64,000 nt of DNA. Origin: Sclerodactyla briareus (taxonomy: Eukaryota; Echinodermata; Holothuroidea; Dendrochirotida; Sclerodactylidae). Position numbers and translations under genes: made by a program. Below the pieces are notes generated by a model. It worked only from the letters and a program-made list of their open reading frames with translations, was not told where the DNA came from and searched no databases. Shown here in pieces: positions 13,160 to 25,800 of this stretch (within the stretch, counting starts at the first letter, position 1; each line of letters starts with the position of its first letter). Where the stretch lies: positions 124,001-188,000 of the forward strand of contig JAODTK010005637.1 in assembly GCA_026419785.1 (NCBI GenBank). The letters run 5' to 3'.

Positions 13160-13900
13160 GTTGGAAAATTGCAAAACGCGATCCTCCAACAAATTTTGGT
13201 GCATTTAGTCTTGATGTTCGGTCATAATGATGGTATATGAGCCGTACTTTGGGGACTGTTCAGGAATTTTTCATCCAATTTGGGCCCGAGGGCCCATTTC
13301 CTGAAATTTCACACAATGGTACTTAAAATGCATCTCCTCCCACGAGCTTCAATTAGTTTTCTTCAAAGTTACATGTAATGGTCTGGGTAGAGTTGGCCTT
13401 GGGGGTTGTTCAAGAATTTGGGCCATAGGGCCAGTTTGGCCTAGGGCCCATTATATAAAATAGTGTTAAATTCTTGTATTCATACAAATCTAGTTGCACC
13501 ATGCTGATGTTCAGTCATAATGGTGGTCTAATAGCTGTACCTTCAGGGTGCCCAGGGATTGGGACCCAAGGCCTAGTGTGGGCCTGATGGCCCACTATGT
13601 GGAATTATGCAAAATGCTTCTCCTCTTACAAGTTTTGGTGCACAGTACTGTCATCCGGTCATAATGATGGTCTAACAGTCATACTTTTGGGGTGTTCTGG
13701 AATTTTCGATCCAAGGTCCCACTTGGGCCCAAGGGCCCATTCTATGAAATTTCACACAATGGTACTTGAAATGCATCTCCTTCCACAAGTACAATTGTTT
13801 TTCGCCGAAGTTACATGTTAAAATGGCCTTTTTCGGTCGTGGTCTCCGGGGGTGTTGTACGAACTGCTGGCTGAAGGCCCAATGTGGGACCCTAGGGTTC
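13160..13900. repeat. ~150-bp tandem repeat, about five diverged units
   Basis: Units share the order TCTCCTCCCACAAG, GGTCATAATGATGGTCTAA, TACTTTTGGGGTGTTC, TTGGGCCCAAGGGCCCAT and GAAATTTCACACAATGGTACTT. Starts fall near 13165, 13318, 13465, 13615 and 13767. Every second unit is more alike, for example 13165 and 13615, which hints at a two-unit higher-order repeat. GGGCCC-type palindromes recur in each unit. A 23-base poly-A run lies just upstream at about 13136. Related single copies may exist at 3890-4110 and 39360-39480. Confidence 0.75.
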
Positions 13901-13914
13901 GCAGATTCTGGATG

Positions 13915-14285
13915 CAACATCATATAGGTCGTTAGAATTGAAACAGTAACATCTGGTGAAAAGAAGCAAATCAGTCATTCATTGATGGATGGATGACTTG
14001 TAAAGGTCAAGGGCAGAGGTCAATAGGCCATTGTCGTGAAATTGGTCTCTTTATCGTTGGGCCATTCTTCGCTGGATTGTTGACTGAAAGTGAGTAATAA
14101 TGTTCATTGACTGCTAAGACATTTTTGGCCATATGAAGATCATTGTCAAAGGTTGTTACATGGCACAATAGGCCATTGCTTGAAAACTGCCTTCTTGGCC
14201 TCATGGTCTTGAACATTTAACACCTAATTGTACATTCGTCGTGGTACTTTGTGCGGTTTGAGCTACAGCACCATTGGTGCTCGTT
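13915..14285. repeat. Interspersed repeat copy directly upstream of CtBP exon 1
   Basis: It shares with 36700-37110, in the same orientation, GAAACAGTAACATCTG followed by TGAAAAGAAGCA, GGCCATATGAAGATCA, GAACATTTAA with ACATAATTGTA, and TGCGGTTTGAGCTA. Identity is moderate. It ends about 120 bases before the splice acceptor of the first recognised CtBP exon, so it is intronic or promoter-proximal. Confidence 0.75.
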
Positions 14286-14409
14286 ATTATTTCCTGACAT
14301 ATGGTGACACTAGTATTCACATTCAATATCAAGTACGAACAAACCGCACCCATCGCAACTACGATCACCTTCAACAATGTTTAACAACATGTTTGTTTCT
14401 GTTCTGCAG

Positions 14410-14579
14410 GAATTCGACATCCAGCTGCCGCAGCCGCCATGCCTTCTCAGAACACGATACCCTCACGACCCTGGTCGCCCGCTCGACGGGCGCGACTGCT
14501 CAGTGGAGATGCCTATACTCAAAGACGTGGCCACGTGGACTTCTGTGATGCACAGTCAACGCAGGAAATTCACGAGAAG
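14410..14579 (+). CDS. CtBP: CtBP exon (N-terminal part of the dehydrogenase fold), three one-base deletions
   Basis: First recognisable exon of C-terminal binding protein, a nuclear corepressor that binds PxDLS-type motifs and NAD(H). The acceptor is CTGCAG ending at 14409. An in-frame ATG lies at 14439 (MPSQNTIPSRP), preceded by an open Ala-rich stretch. Conserved protein then appears in a second frame (LDGRDCSVEMPILKDVAT, from 14482) and returns to the first frame for VDFCDAQSTQEIHEK. Restoring the family sequence requires single missing bases near 14469, 14480 and 14533, so the three shifts sum to a full codon. The exon ends at GAGAAG; the donor reads TTAGG, with one G probably lost from GTTAGG. 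The ATG may be the true start or internal to an upstream exon outside what I can see. CtBP identity is certain from DGRDC-VEMPILKD and FCDAQSTQEIHEK. Confidence 0.9.
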
Positions 14580-17500
14580 TTAGGAGGTCGTGACATTAGG
14601 CATGAATAGGCCAGTTTCAAAGAAATGGTGGCTGACTTTGTGCAGTTCTGTCCACCTCCTCCTCATGTCTAAAAGAAAATTTAATGTACTGTCTAGATTT
14701 GTGTACATAATAGCCACTTTTATGATCACTCAAGTATCATAAGAGTGCAGTGCTCAGTTCTACTCATTTTAGCCACATTTTTTGTGCTGTGATGCTAGCC
14801 ATTTTCACACTGTGAATTTCGATAGATAATTGTTGAATCAATAAATGTTTAGAGCCCTCCAGAGTGCTAACACTGATGCGCCCCATATGAACTTTGAACA
14901 TTTTTATTTTCACTCATTTTCACTGTTCTGAGCCAATTCTAACTTTGGCAATAAAGAACAGTAATAATACCAGACTGTTACAGCTCTCTGGGCATAAGTG
15001 TTCATGTGACAACTGTACTTGACTCCCTGTTCCTGAATGTTTGGGAACACAGCAGGAATATTGAACAGTGATGAAACAAATGTTTAAAAAATGTGCTATG
15101 TTTTCACATGATAGGGAAAATCTGAACAAAAAGTTCTTCACAAGTTAAGAACATCAAGTAGTTTCTTCCATAGTGTCAGTTGTTTTCTGATTCTCTGGTC
15201 TCATTTCCGCTCTCCTCTATTGTCGTGGTGAGAGCCAAGCTTCTGTTGAATCCATCTGGCATTCAATTTACAAACGGTAGCATGTTTACAGGGCAACTGA
15301 TTATAACTACAACATCAATAGAATGAAATAAAAAATTGCTCTGCTATTGTTGGTCCTTGTTCACTTGATAGAAGCGGCTTTCTAGATCTACAAATATCAA
15401 GTCAAAAAATATGAGAGTTCTGGTGGTCACTTGGAAAATATAATGATGGCCTCTTGATCAAGCAAACATCACAAATAATGGCAAATAGTTGTGTAGCAGT
15501 CCCTAGAGATATTATTGATCATTATCAGTGTGCCTTCTATACAGAATGACTGCAGTCCATAGTTATGTGAATAGCATGACCTGACCCCAGCTATTTCAAA
15601 CGGTCCTCTTGGATGTGTAGGATGTCAACCCTCCAATCGGATAGCCACAATTGGGAGGTTTAATGTATATATACTTGCTGTACAGATACTGATCGTTGTT
15701 CTATTCGAAGGTGAAACCTGCTCCATGTTGGCATCATCTCAACTATACCTCGGACACTCACATATCACACCGACACTTTTATTCTATTACTCCCTATTCC
15801 GTTTACCCCTAACCGACGTCGGCCCTGACCTCGCTTTTACTTTATCGCAATCGCTCAGCTTCCCCTACCACAAGGGTCTATTCAGTTTATGAGAACTGGT
15901 ACTTGATCAGAAAGGGAAGTAAGCCCGACTGTTGAAAGTAAAATCTAGTGTGATCCTTTTTATGGACAACTGTGGTTTTTCCCCCCCAGACAGCCAATAC
16001 TAAATAAGGATTGATTTTTGCCACCTCTGTAGAAAACTCAAATTCAGTGCTCCTTTACATAATATTACAAAAATAATTGTCTGATTGAAAACAACTGGCT
16101 TCAATGCCAATAGTAGGCAATCAAGTGGGTTTACTGAACCTTTTGGGTAATACATCTATTTATCTGTTCGGCAGGTACCTAGGACCAAGGCTCCAGCAAA
16201 GTAGGCACCATTACCATCTTCCCATTATAGCAATATGCCCAACCCCCGCACTCAAAGGGTGCCATGGGTGTTTACAACCCCCCCCCTTCCATCAGGGAGC
16301 ACCATTTTGCAGCTGAGGGGTTTCAGGTGTGACAATAAATCCCTCCCCCCTCTCCCCAAACATGCCCTCTCTGCTGACACTCCGGATTGGCAAATGCTGG
16401 TCCCATCCTCACACATTCGCTGTACACTCACACACCGACTCATATTAGTTTTGCCTGTCTGCCTGCCGAGCCGAACACAGGAATCATGAGGCGATCCTAA
16501 CAACTGACCACCCACTGTGATTCCTGCAACCTTGAGCGACAATCACCTCTGAAACTGTAAAGCCTGCCATGTCCCCAAAGCAGCACAGTTGGCATCATGA
16601 CCACCAGTGAAACTCCCTCATCCCACACGCTTCCACTTCTCCACACCCCTCTCATCCCAAAGTAGAAGTCAGCGTTGGTACAGTGTGGGCCATAGTAGCG
16701 TCCTAATGACGAGCTTTCATGCACCTATCAACACAGTTGCCCGTCAGCCATTGTCTGTGACACTCACCCTTCCACCCTCATTCCCTTCTCAACAGCTGTT
16801 TTAGCTAGTGTAAACTCTTGAAAGGCTTCAGGTACAGACTACAGGGACATTGAAAACTCGCAGAATTATAGCCAGAAATCACTCGAGGAACCCAGATATG
16901 CAGTGAGTCGAGAGGCGATTGACAGTATGAGCATCTGCAGTAAATGTGTGTGTCAGCATGTATAAGGAAGTTGTTACTCGGACCATATTTTACATAACAA
17001 TTGTACAGCTTTGCTGTGAGTGAGTCACTCCATTTACTCTGGAAACTGGCGGACTTGGCGAGAGATTACAGTTTTATCTCGAGTGTGCGTTTGGAGGGTT
17101 TCATTCCTCATGGAGGGTTCCAGGTGGAATGGAAAGTCTTGGTATTCAATTAGTGATTTGTCGGCAGCAATTATTTACCGGTAATCATAATTGTCAACTT
17201 CATGGAGAGTATTTTGTATAAACCACTAAGAGTGCAGTATCCAGGTCTGCACCCTTGTTGGGCCTTGCATAGGATCGGTCCTCTGCCCGGGAGAATTCCA
17301 TAAACAAATTATTGAAAAATTAGAGATTATTGTGCAATTGGGGATTGTTGAAAATATTGATTAACCATGTCCCTATTTTCACCTTAATTGATCATCAATG
17401 ACATTTGAAACTTTGAGAGGTATACTTTGTGGTTGGTGTCATCCCATCTTCATTATAGCTGTGTAAGACACATGAGGGAATGGGGGAAACCCATGGTGGA

Positions 17501-19893
17501 TTATAGCCCCATCTGTAGTAGAGTTTTCCCATCGGTAGTAGTCCTCCCATGTGACTACACACTAACAGCCTACTTTATTCCCTTTGAGCAAACCATTTTT
17601 CAGCTAACATGCTAAACCAATCATGGGCACCTCCAAGATTAACATCCCTGACGTCTGGAGCCAAAACTCTTGAAGTAACTGGGCATTGTTGGCTTGCAAT
17701 TGCCCCTATGCAGGACCCAATTTTTTGAAATTTGAATTCAGCCAGATAGCTAGCTGTTCAAATTGGAAGACTTACACCCTTTGCACTCTCAGTGGGCCCT
17801 TTTGGATAAGGGCAACATTGAACCCATCATAGGAGGGAGGCAAAACCTCGTAATCTGGCCCCGTTGTTTTTCTGGAACCCTATGGGTCTGCTTTGTTTTC
17901 AAGGGAGCAATTGCAAGGTCGTCTGCCCAAGTATGAAGAGAGACCCATGCACTCCAAATTCAAAAATGTTGTTATTCCGGACACTTCCAGTGTTGTGAGA
18001 TATAATACTGCCTAAAACCATTTGTTGGATTTGGGTGATCAATATGTACTACTCTCAAATTAACCCAAACTTTGACAATCTCAATTCACCACTTAACTTT
18101 TACCTTCTATGTCCAATTTATTGTGGAGTGCTCCTTACCGAAAATCTATTCTATGCAGGCATGCAGGTAACAAAATAATCCATAAATTGCATCTGATTCC
18201 AACCATCTGGATTGTTAGTCAAGTTTAGTCCCAAGTCCCCTCCTTCAGTCATACCACTTTACCACTACAGATAATACCTTGTTTCTAATAATCCTCTACT
18301 TTCCCAAAATGGTGTAGGGGTATATATCTGTCATGCCATTTTTTAGTATGAGTCAATCACAACTACTATAGGCTTAATCTCGTTCACATGTTTGATGTTC
18401 ACTCCAGGATCGCAAACTTATTGACAAAAGATGAATGACTGTCAATGACCAATCCTCATATTATGTACCCTGCAAATTAACTTTCTCGCCCTTGCAGTCA
18501 TCGCACCCAGAAAATGACTCATTTCAAACTTTCAGTTGAATTATAATACGTACAAGAATGACCCTCCCGGACGGACGTGTCATGCTATGAAAATTACTAC
18601 CCCCCGGTGTGTGAAACCAGTCCTAGCCTCACCTAGCAAAAGCGATTACAAAAAACGATCTAAGCCATTACCCCATGAAGGTTTCTAATTCATTATTGCT
18701 GGAGTGCCGATACACTGTCCGAAAATTGAGAGTATGTCATATCAGCATTACCTTCGTCAGGGGACCATGGTTTACTACTGGCATTGCAAGCCACAGCTGG
18801 CTCACAGGATGTTGTGGTAGATTAGTATATGATGACTGGTCGTCTATATCGATTCAAACGCACTAATGCTGGTTGTAGAATAAACGGGGATGTAGAGGTT
18901 ACAAATATTACAATAAATATTTTGGGGGACATTTTAACCGCACTCGCGAAATGTTCCAGCACCATGAAAATTACTATTTGGCCAATTGGCTGGGACGGAG
19001 AGTGGAGGAATGCGGGTCAAATTTCTTTTACAAGAGAGGGAATGTGATATGCAGTTTAGCATCCAGGAGAAATTCAGAAATGGACAGCCAACAGCCTGAC
19101 GGACTGAATCTTCTTAGTCAGCCAGCATGCTTTATAAAATGTATATTTCTCATCTAGTGGATCATAGGCAGAGGTACAGTATTCCATTGAATTTTATAAC
19201 TGATTATAGTTTTGTTACGCCATGAACCTTTTGTTTCCATCCTTGAGATTGGGTGCATAATAACCTCTGTTAGGATGAGGTAATATCCTTTGTGATCAAT
19301 CCATTGGTATATAACAGACCTGTATGCTCAATTTAGTTAGTTCCAACTTGTGAAAGTCTCATGGGATTAGGAGACCACTTCACTCATGTAGGAATTACCC
19401 TAAGAACCTAAGAGTGTGAGATATTTCTCTCAATTTATGAGCCATTGCAGCACAGCAAAACCCATATCACCACACATTATCTAATCCTATATTCACTGCA
19501 GTATTGGACAACCCATGCTAGTCTGTTTCCATTACATATCGTGGTTTCTCTTTAGCCAGTCTCCCGGCCCCAGTGTCTTCTTCTCTATACTGATGTCAAG
19601 CTTCCTGCCCGTGAAACATGCTCCACCGGGGTAATGGCTGATGCCGTGTTCAGAGGCTCCGCCATTATGTCCCCCTTCCTGGCTCTGCGCTGGTTGGGGC
19701 CCCTGGCCTCGCTAGGGTGTAGGGGGAGGAAGGAAGCTGGTTATAGCTGCCGTTGGTGCCCTTTGTCAGAGTCAGCTTTGGGGTTGGTATAGCAGCTTTT
19801 TTGGTCTGAAAAGGGGTGGCCACCGACATCATTAAGACACAATAGCTGCTCATGCCTTCCCGCAAATGGAGTAGTTCAAGGATTTTTTTAATT
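14580..19893. other. CtBP intron 1, first part, nothing recognised
   Basis: AT-rich intronic sequence. Short frames on both strands around 16100-16800 sit in C-rich, low-complexity DNA and show no domain. No tRNA, TIR or tandem array was found by eye. Confidence 0.4.
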
Positions 19894-20400
19894 TGACGAA
19901 GTCAGAGGAATCTATGGAGTCATTGACCGTGTGTGTGTGTATGTGACGTAGCTTGTTAAACACGATAACTCGACCCCACTTGAATGGAGAAGTATAAGTA
20001 CATGTCCCTATTGCTTTAGGGTCAGGTCAAGGGTCATCTGAGGTCAAGGGGTCAAGGTCTAAAAAATGCTTAGTATCGATCGTCCAGAATGTTGGTTTGA
20101 TCAGGTTGAAAATTGGTTTGTAGCTTCGGTTTCATAGGGACTTTTTTTGATAGGACCCTAGTAATTTTGGTTTAGGTTCGGGAGCGCATTTGTCCCAAAA
20201 ATGATATTTTGGACAATTTGGTTTGTAAACATGATAACATGACCCCCCCAGATGAATGAAGTGTTTACTTGTATGTGAGTTTCCATAATGAGGGGGGGGT
20301 GTACAGGACCATGTGGTTTCGGGTGCAGGTCCAAAGTTCATCTGAAGTCAACAGAGGTCAAAGTTAGTCTAGAAGTGCCTGTCAACATGATAGTCCGAAT
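19894..20400. repeat. Degenerate copy (1.5 units) of the 315-bp family
   Basis: It starts with GACGAAGTCAGAGGAATC, (GT)n, then AACACGATAACTCGACCCCA, GTCATCTGAGGTCAAGGG, GTCCAGAATGTTGGTTTGAT and a second partial unit to about 20400. Its left junction is the same as at 41672. In CtBP intron 1, same orientation as the intron 4 arrays. Confidence 0.75.
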
Positions 20401-21600
20401 GGTCTCACTTGTGAGTTTACCAAGTCACAACCCAGTAAAATTATACAGTTATAGCCTATTCGGGCCCTCGTTGTTAGACATTTCCAAAGTGCTCTGCCAA
20501 TACTACTGGATCATTGTACCGGGCGCCCCCAACAACCCCCAAGGAGTAGTTGCTGCTATTATAGTGCACAGGGTGTACTCTCATTCTGACGGTATTTCCA
20601 GAATAAAGGGGAAACTTGGCTGTCACCCATTTATATAGGCACTCGGATGAGCTTTGGTTATGTAACTCGATACTTCTTCAACTCTCAGAATAATAAGAAA
20701 ATGCGCTTTGTGTTGTTGTTGAACCAGATGCACTAAGCATTTTTGAGGCAAAACAGACTTGCGATGAGGGTTTTATGTGTTATATGAACAGATTACACCG
20801 TCGCATCACTGCACGGATACAAATGATGAGTACACTGATGCGGAAAAAGTAAAAGAATGAATGAATTAGGTAACAAGAAATCCAGTATCTGTTCATGTGC
20901 GAACACTCAGTTGATAACATGGTTGGAAAGGTGTGTTTTTTGAGGGATCTTGAACACTTGGCCTGATGAGCAGGCTTAAGAATTCAAGGGACAGGTTATT
21001 CCGGAGCTCTGAGGCGGAGGCATGTAGAGGCGATGTCACATAGAGACGGACTCATCATGGGTTGTTGCAGATTCATGCTTCCACCAGATTGCAAGGTAAA
21101 CGGAAGTATATAAATCTGTATATGACTGGTGAGTTAGGCACGAGCAGATTGGTGCACAAAGTGATAAATTAATGAGAAAGTCTTGAAAATGATGCGGTAC
21201 TGACGGGATCTAGTGGAGAGTCTTCTTACCCATAATTTGTGTGGGACTCATCCAACTCCAGTCCCTGTAGATGCTCAAAGGTTGCTTAGATCCTTCAATC
21301 CTTGGATAAACATCTTCATAGCAGTACAATGAGGCCGCGATGCCCTCCAAGGAGAATTAACCTTTATATGGAGAAACTGACGAGCTAGTTCTAGTATCCA
21401 CTCCCGGTTAGGAAAGACTTCTTTCAGTGGTGGGAGGGAGCGTTCGGACCCAACACCAAAGGACCAGAAGCCATGGACGACAATCCGAAGTATAGCAGAG
21501 ACCAGGGTTAAAATTGCTGCTGGCAGTATTGAAATCAGCCAGAAGGGGGCTTTAGGTGGCCGATCATCACATTTCTACAGCCAAACTTAGTTTCATAGTA
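20401..21600. other. Intron sequence upstream of the DIRS-like remnant, nothing recognised
   Basis: No supported gene. Base composition becomes more balanced from about 20950, so the 5' part of the retroelement may begin here, but I could not recognise a gag-like or terminal repeat sequence. Confidence 0.35.
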
Positions 21601-21619
21601 GAGGTGGCTGCACATAGCG

Positions 21620-22809
21620 GCGCCGTCTCTACCGGTCTTTCTCTGCCGGTAAGGGGGAGACTGCAACTGTTTGTAGAAGCCTGGGAGGACATCAACCCGA
21701 GCAGCTGGGTCCTGGAGATGATCACAGAATGCTATCGGATCAACACCGCCCTCTGCTCGAGATCCGATCACAAGCCGTTGACGGTACCTTCCCAACCAGC
21801 CCAAAGGGCCTTCCTCAAGCACTTCTGTCATTGCCTCTAGAAGAAAAGCGCAGTCGCGCAGGGGCGAACTAACTCAACCCTCTTCCACACATCCTTTACT
21901 CAAACCGCAAGAGGGATGGCTTGCTCCTGGAGGCCATTTCAAAATCTCAGACCTCTCAATCATTAAACCAGCTCGCTTCTGAATGGACACTTCAACAACC
22001 ATCCTACTTGACCTCTCCCAAGGAGTGTGGCAGCTACCTCGGACCTGAAGGACGCATGCCTTCATATACAGATTCATCCGGACGGTACCTGTCGGTCAGC
22101 TATGGGGGACGGATTTCAAGTTCAGGGCCCTCCCCTCTGGCTTCTCAACATCACCAAAGACCTTCAACCAGTGCCCGGGTATCCAGTGCTTAACCATCTC
22201 CAGAGGCTAGAAATAATAACATTCTTCGCCTACCTAACAACTAGCTCTTTGTTGCCAACACTCGCAGGCACCGCCACCACCATAGGTACGGTCCGCTCAA
22301 GACTCTAGGATGGCCCGTTGGGGTCGTCCATCATACAAAAAGTTGAACCTCTAACCATCCCAGCCCGCCAACTATAAGCCATATGCTCATCAACAGACCA
22401 AGTCAGCCCTTCCACAAGGCGGTCCATAACTCTGATCAACCATAAGTGAAGCAAGTCATTACCCCAGGAAGCGTTGCACCTAAGACAGGCTAAGAGAAGG
22501 CAATGTCTGGCGATCGTGGCGCCGCAATGAGACCGAACTCATCTCCTACCTGACCGACAGACTTTAACCTGCTTGGATCCGACTTCGAGAAAACACAGAC
22601 CCTTCCTTGCTCAGTGGAGGCAGGAGTCCATGTTGCCATGGGGATATCCCTCAATTAGCGACGAAGTCTCTGTGACACAGAGTTTATCCGCTGCCTGCAG
22701 TCTTCCTGCATTTCCAGGTTTATGCTATCTCTTCAGAGGAACCTACCGGTTGGAATCAGCCATAAACAGTTACAACCCATATAAGGAAGAAATTAAGTTA
22801 AGCCTTTAA
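21620..22809 (+). mobile_element. Degenerate DIRS-like retrotransposon remnant (RT, possible recombinase start)
   Basis: Reverse-transcriptase motifs occur in the right order but in shifting frames: GRLQLFVEAWEDI with WVLEMITECYRI at 21650-21740; KRDG with SWRP and LRPLN at 21906-21960; DLKDACLHIQIHPD at 22042-22083; RYLSVSYGGR, then FKFRALPSGFSTSPKTFNQ at 22115-22171; and a FAYLD-type catalytic box near 22226, where the second Asp and the following Trp are lost. The W-rich opening, STSPKTF and the YLDDWL-type context point to DIRS rather than gypsy reverse transcriptase. A piece near 22745-22790 (TYRLESAINSYNPY) resembles the start of a DIRS tyrosine recombinase. Stops and frameshifts make it non-functional as read, though some shifts may be assembly errors. 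Terminal repeats were not identified. It lies in CtBP intron 1. Confidence 0.72.
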
Positions 22810-25800
22810 AAAAAAAAGCGATATTACAATAGTTTGGTATCAGCTCGAATGAAGCCTCCCTCCGGAAGGGGAAAATACTGTCGGGACAAGCAACCTCCAT
22901 GAGCCCCCGAATTTTGTCAAATACATTTCATCCACATTTTGTTCTCATCCGAATTGTTCTTGTACATTTCGTCAAGTTTGAAAGCTATTCTCAAACCTTG
23001 GTCAGGCATGATGGCAACTTCATTTTGTGCCCTGTCCATGCTTGCTTTCTAGATTGGTAGAATTGGCCCCTGGTTTATGTGTATGTATATTTTTTTTGCT
23101 TGCAGGGTAGCTTAGGAGGGGGAAAACTATCCATGTCTTGCACTGCTGAAGGGCCTGTACACGGCTAATGCTTTCAGGTGCGAATACTCACAACTAAAGC
23201 AGTACTGGTATAGACAATCTTTCCCTCCATAGCACTATCGATACTGCTTATCACCACTCTTTGGAATCATAACTAATTCTTCCACTATTTTGCTGTTATT
23301 GTTGATAGTATGGAGCCTGGAGGTGAGGGGGTTCACTGTTAAGATGCGAATTTTCATCAGAGGTTTTTTGAAAGATCGGTGAATTCTTGATGTTTCCCTG
23401 AGAAATGAAAAGAATTTTTTTTCACTTCATGCCTTGAAAGGGGACTCATTTTGCTCCAACAGGGTCCATTCCTCTTTTTTGAGATTTCTTGAAACGAAAA
23501 AACAAATGGTCTCATTTATGTTGTGACCCCTGCTGATGAGAGCCAACAGATAGCTTTTTTGTCCCGGGAAAAATGCGAAACAAACATGAAGGAGGCCATC
23601 AACATGCGCTGATGTCGCCGTAAAAGTGCAAACAGAAAAAACATAACATATCCTTTCTATGATGTTTCACGCCCGGATCTTGAAACTATCAGCAGGTCCC
23701 AGGTGGGTTTTTTTCTGGTCTTCAGTATGATTCCATGCACTGATGCTACTTGAAATCATAACCAGGAGCGGCATTAGCGAGGCTGGCCCCCCATCTACCT
23801 AAAATTCTGAGAATATTAGGTAGATTTTGTCACTGTTAGGTACTGACGATAGGGAGTAATGGCTCTGACCACTGAGAGTAATAAGTCTGGTATGTATCAG
23901 GAAAGAGTTGATGAAGGTATCCGTTGAATGGACCACGATAGTTAGTTGTAATTGCCATCCTCCCCCACCCCCACCACTTACAATAATAGTAAAAAATTCA
24001 TGATATCTATCACTAAATGACATTAAATAAAATAGACGACAATCCCGACAAGGGAAATAATATTAAGTGTATCAAACTGCGACGATTGATTTTTTAAATG
24101 TTAAAATTGGGAGGCAAAGAGTAGAAAGGTGAACGTGAAGCTGGCATCGGAGTTTGCATTCTGAGCAAATCCTGGTGCAGCTCTTTCGGCATTGATAATA
24201 CGTATGTTCGTGTACGATCCTGCGTAGCGTTTTGACCCAACTCACTCACTGCTAACTATATTCTTCCCAGTAAAACAGAATTATACAACACTTGGCAGCG
24301 TCGATAAAATTTGACATAAGCACGATTTCTTGTTCCTCTTCATTTTGACTGACTAGAATTCTCCCCTTCCAGTACTTACCATACTCCTCTAAAATGGCCT
24401 ATATATAAGACTAATATCTAGGCCATTGTGTGTGGCAAATCCACTTGTATCCTAGAAGATCTCCCCCACAAATTTCTGTGAAACATGCTCCAGGCACAGT
24501 TACAGTAACATTTGTGCAAAACTCTAGTCCCCTTGCGGTCCGTGTGTTTGACAATTCTCTAAGATCACCGGTAACATTCACCCAAACAGGGTTGACCCCT
24601 ACCATGTGTATACAGGCGTACCCTGTACAATCCAGTGCAGTATCATGTCCAAGGTGAACCTGGATAATGTTGGTGGAATTTAAAAAATGGGAAGTCTTAT
24701 GGTCATGAGGCTGCCATACACCTACATTCAGTCCTATATCAGATGGAGGATGAGTTCAGGATGTGACTGCTGTCTCCCAGAAATCAAACTTCTCTATGAG
24801 GGAAGGTTGTTGGTAAAGTCTCCACATTATTTTGGAAAAAGAACTCAATGTTTTTATTATTGGAATAACTGCTGAGAAAGTTTGTGAAAGTTAATCTGTG
24901 ATGTGACCTCTTTTGGATTAAGATTTTCAATGTTTGCACAATTTTCAGACTTCACCTCGTTCGTGACCTTAATCAGTTTTTGACCCCCCCCCCACCACCT
25001 GAACCTAAAACAATAGAATCAGCCACTCAGAAATCATGTTTCAGTACAGAACTATTTCACTCAGTTATTTTGTTGCAGTTACTCATCTCTCCACTCTTTA
25101 GAACTTGACCCCAAATGGTAGGTTTCAAGAGGGGGGCTGTAACCCCTTAGCAACACATCCATTGTTAAAAACCGGCATGTGCAATGTGCGGTGGGTATGC
25201 ATGTATCAAGCACTGCTGGTCTTTTTTCTAGAATCCCCCCCCCCCCCTAGATTTAAAATCCCCCTCTAAAAATTTTTAGGGGGGTCTATTAATTCTTTTG
25301 ACCATGTGGCGTTATGCTCCTCAATTAAGGAGCCAGAAAAGAAAGCAGGTAAGGAAAGCCAGGCAGTATGAAGTAGACTCAGCATGGCAAATTTCAAGAG
25401 TTGTGGCCTATCAAACCCTGCCTATGAACCTGCTAAGATATGACAAGGAAAGCGAATTAATGTTCTGTAAAGTCTGTGAAGTCCTTGGTCTCTGATCAGG
25501 TGTTTTGTGGTAGTGTGTGTCCCATCACCTTGGAGCCTCCATAAACATGTGGTAACCATTGCCACATTAACACAGGCATAAACCGAGAGAGCGCTCATCA
25601 TGACCTGGTATTGCCGACAACCATTAGGTTCTTCGACAACAAAAATGCAACACTAGGTTGCCGAACGGACAAAACCAGAAAATTTTTTCAAAAATTCGAC
25701 ATATACATATATACATATAAACAATCCAGTATAATCAAGTTGCAAAAAAAAAACCTGATTACATTGTTTATCTTCAGGGCTCCACATCCCAGCATCAATT

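Noticed and set aside
16252-16724. Overlapping minus-strand frames of 75-96 codons
   Set aside because: C/T-rich sequence, no domain, no splice signals consistent with coding use.
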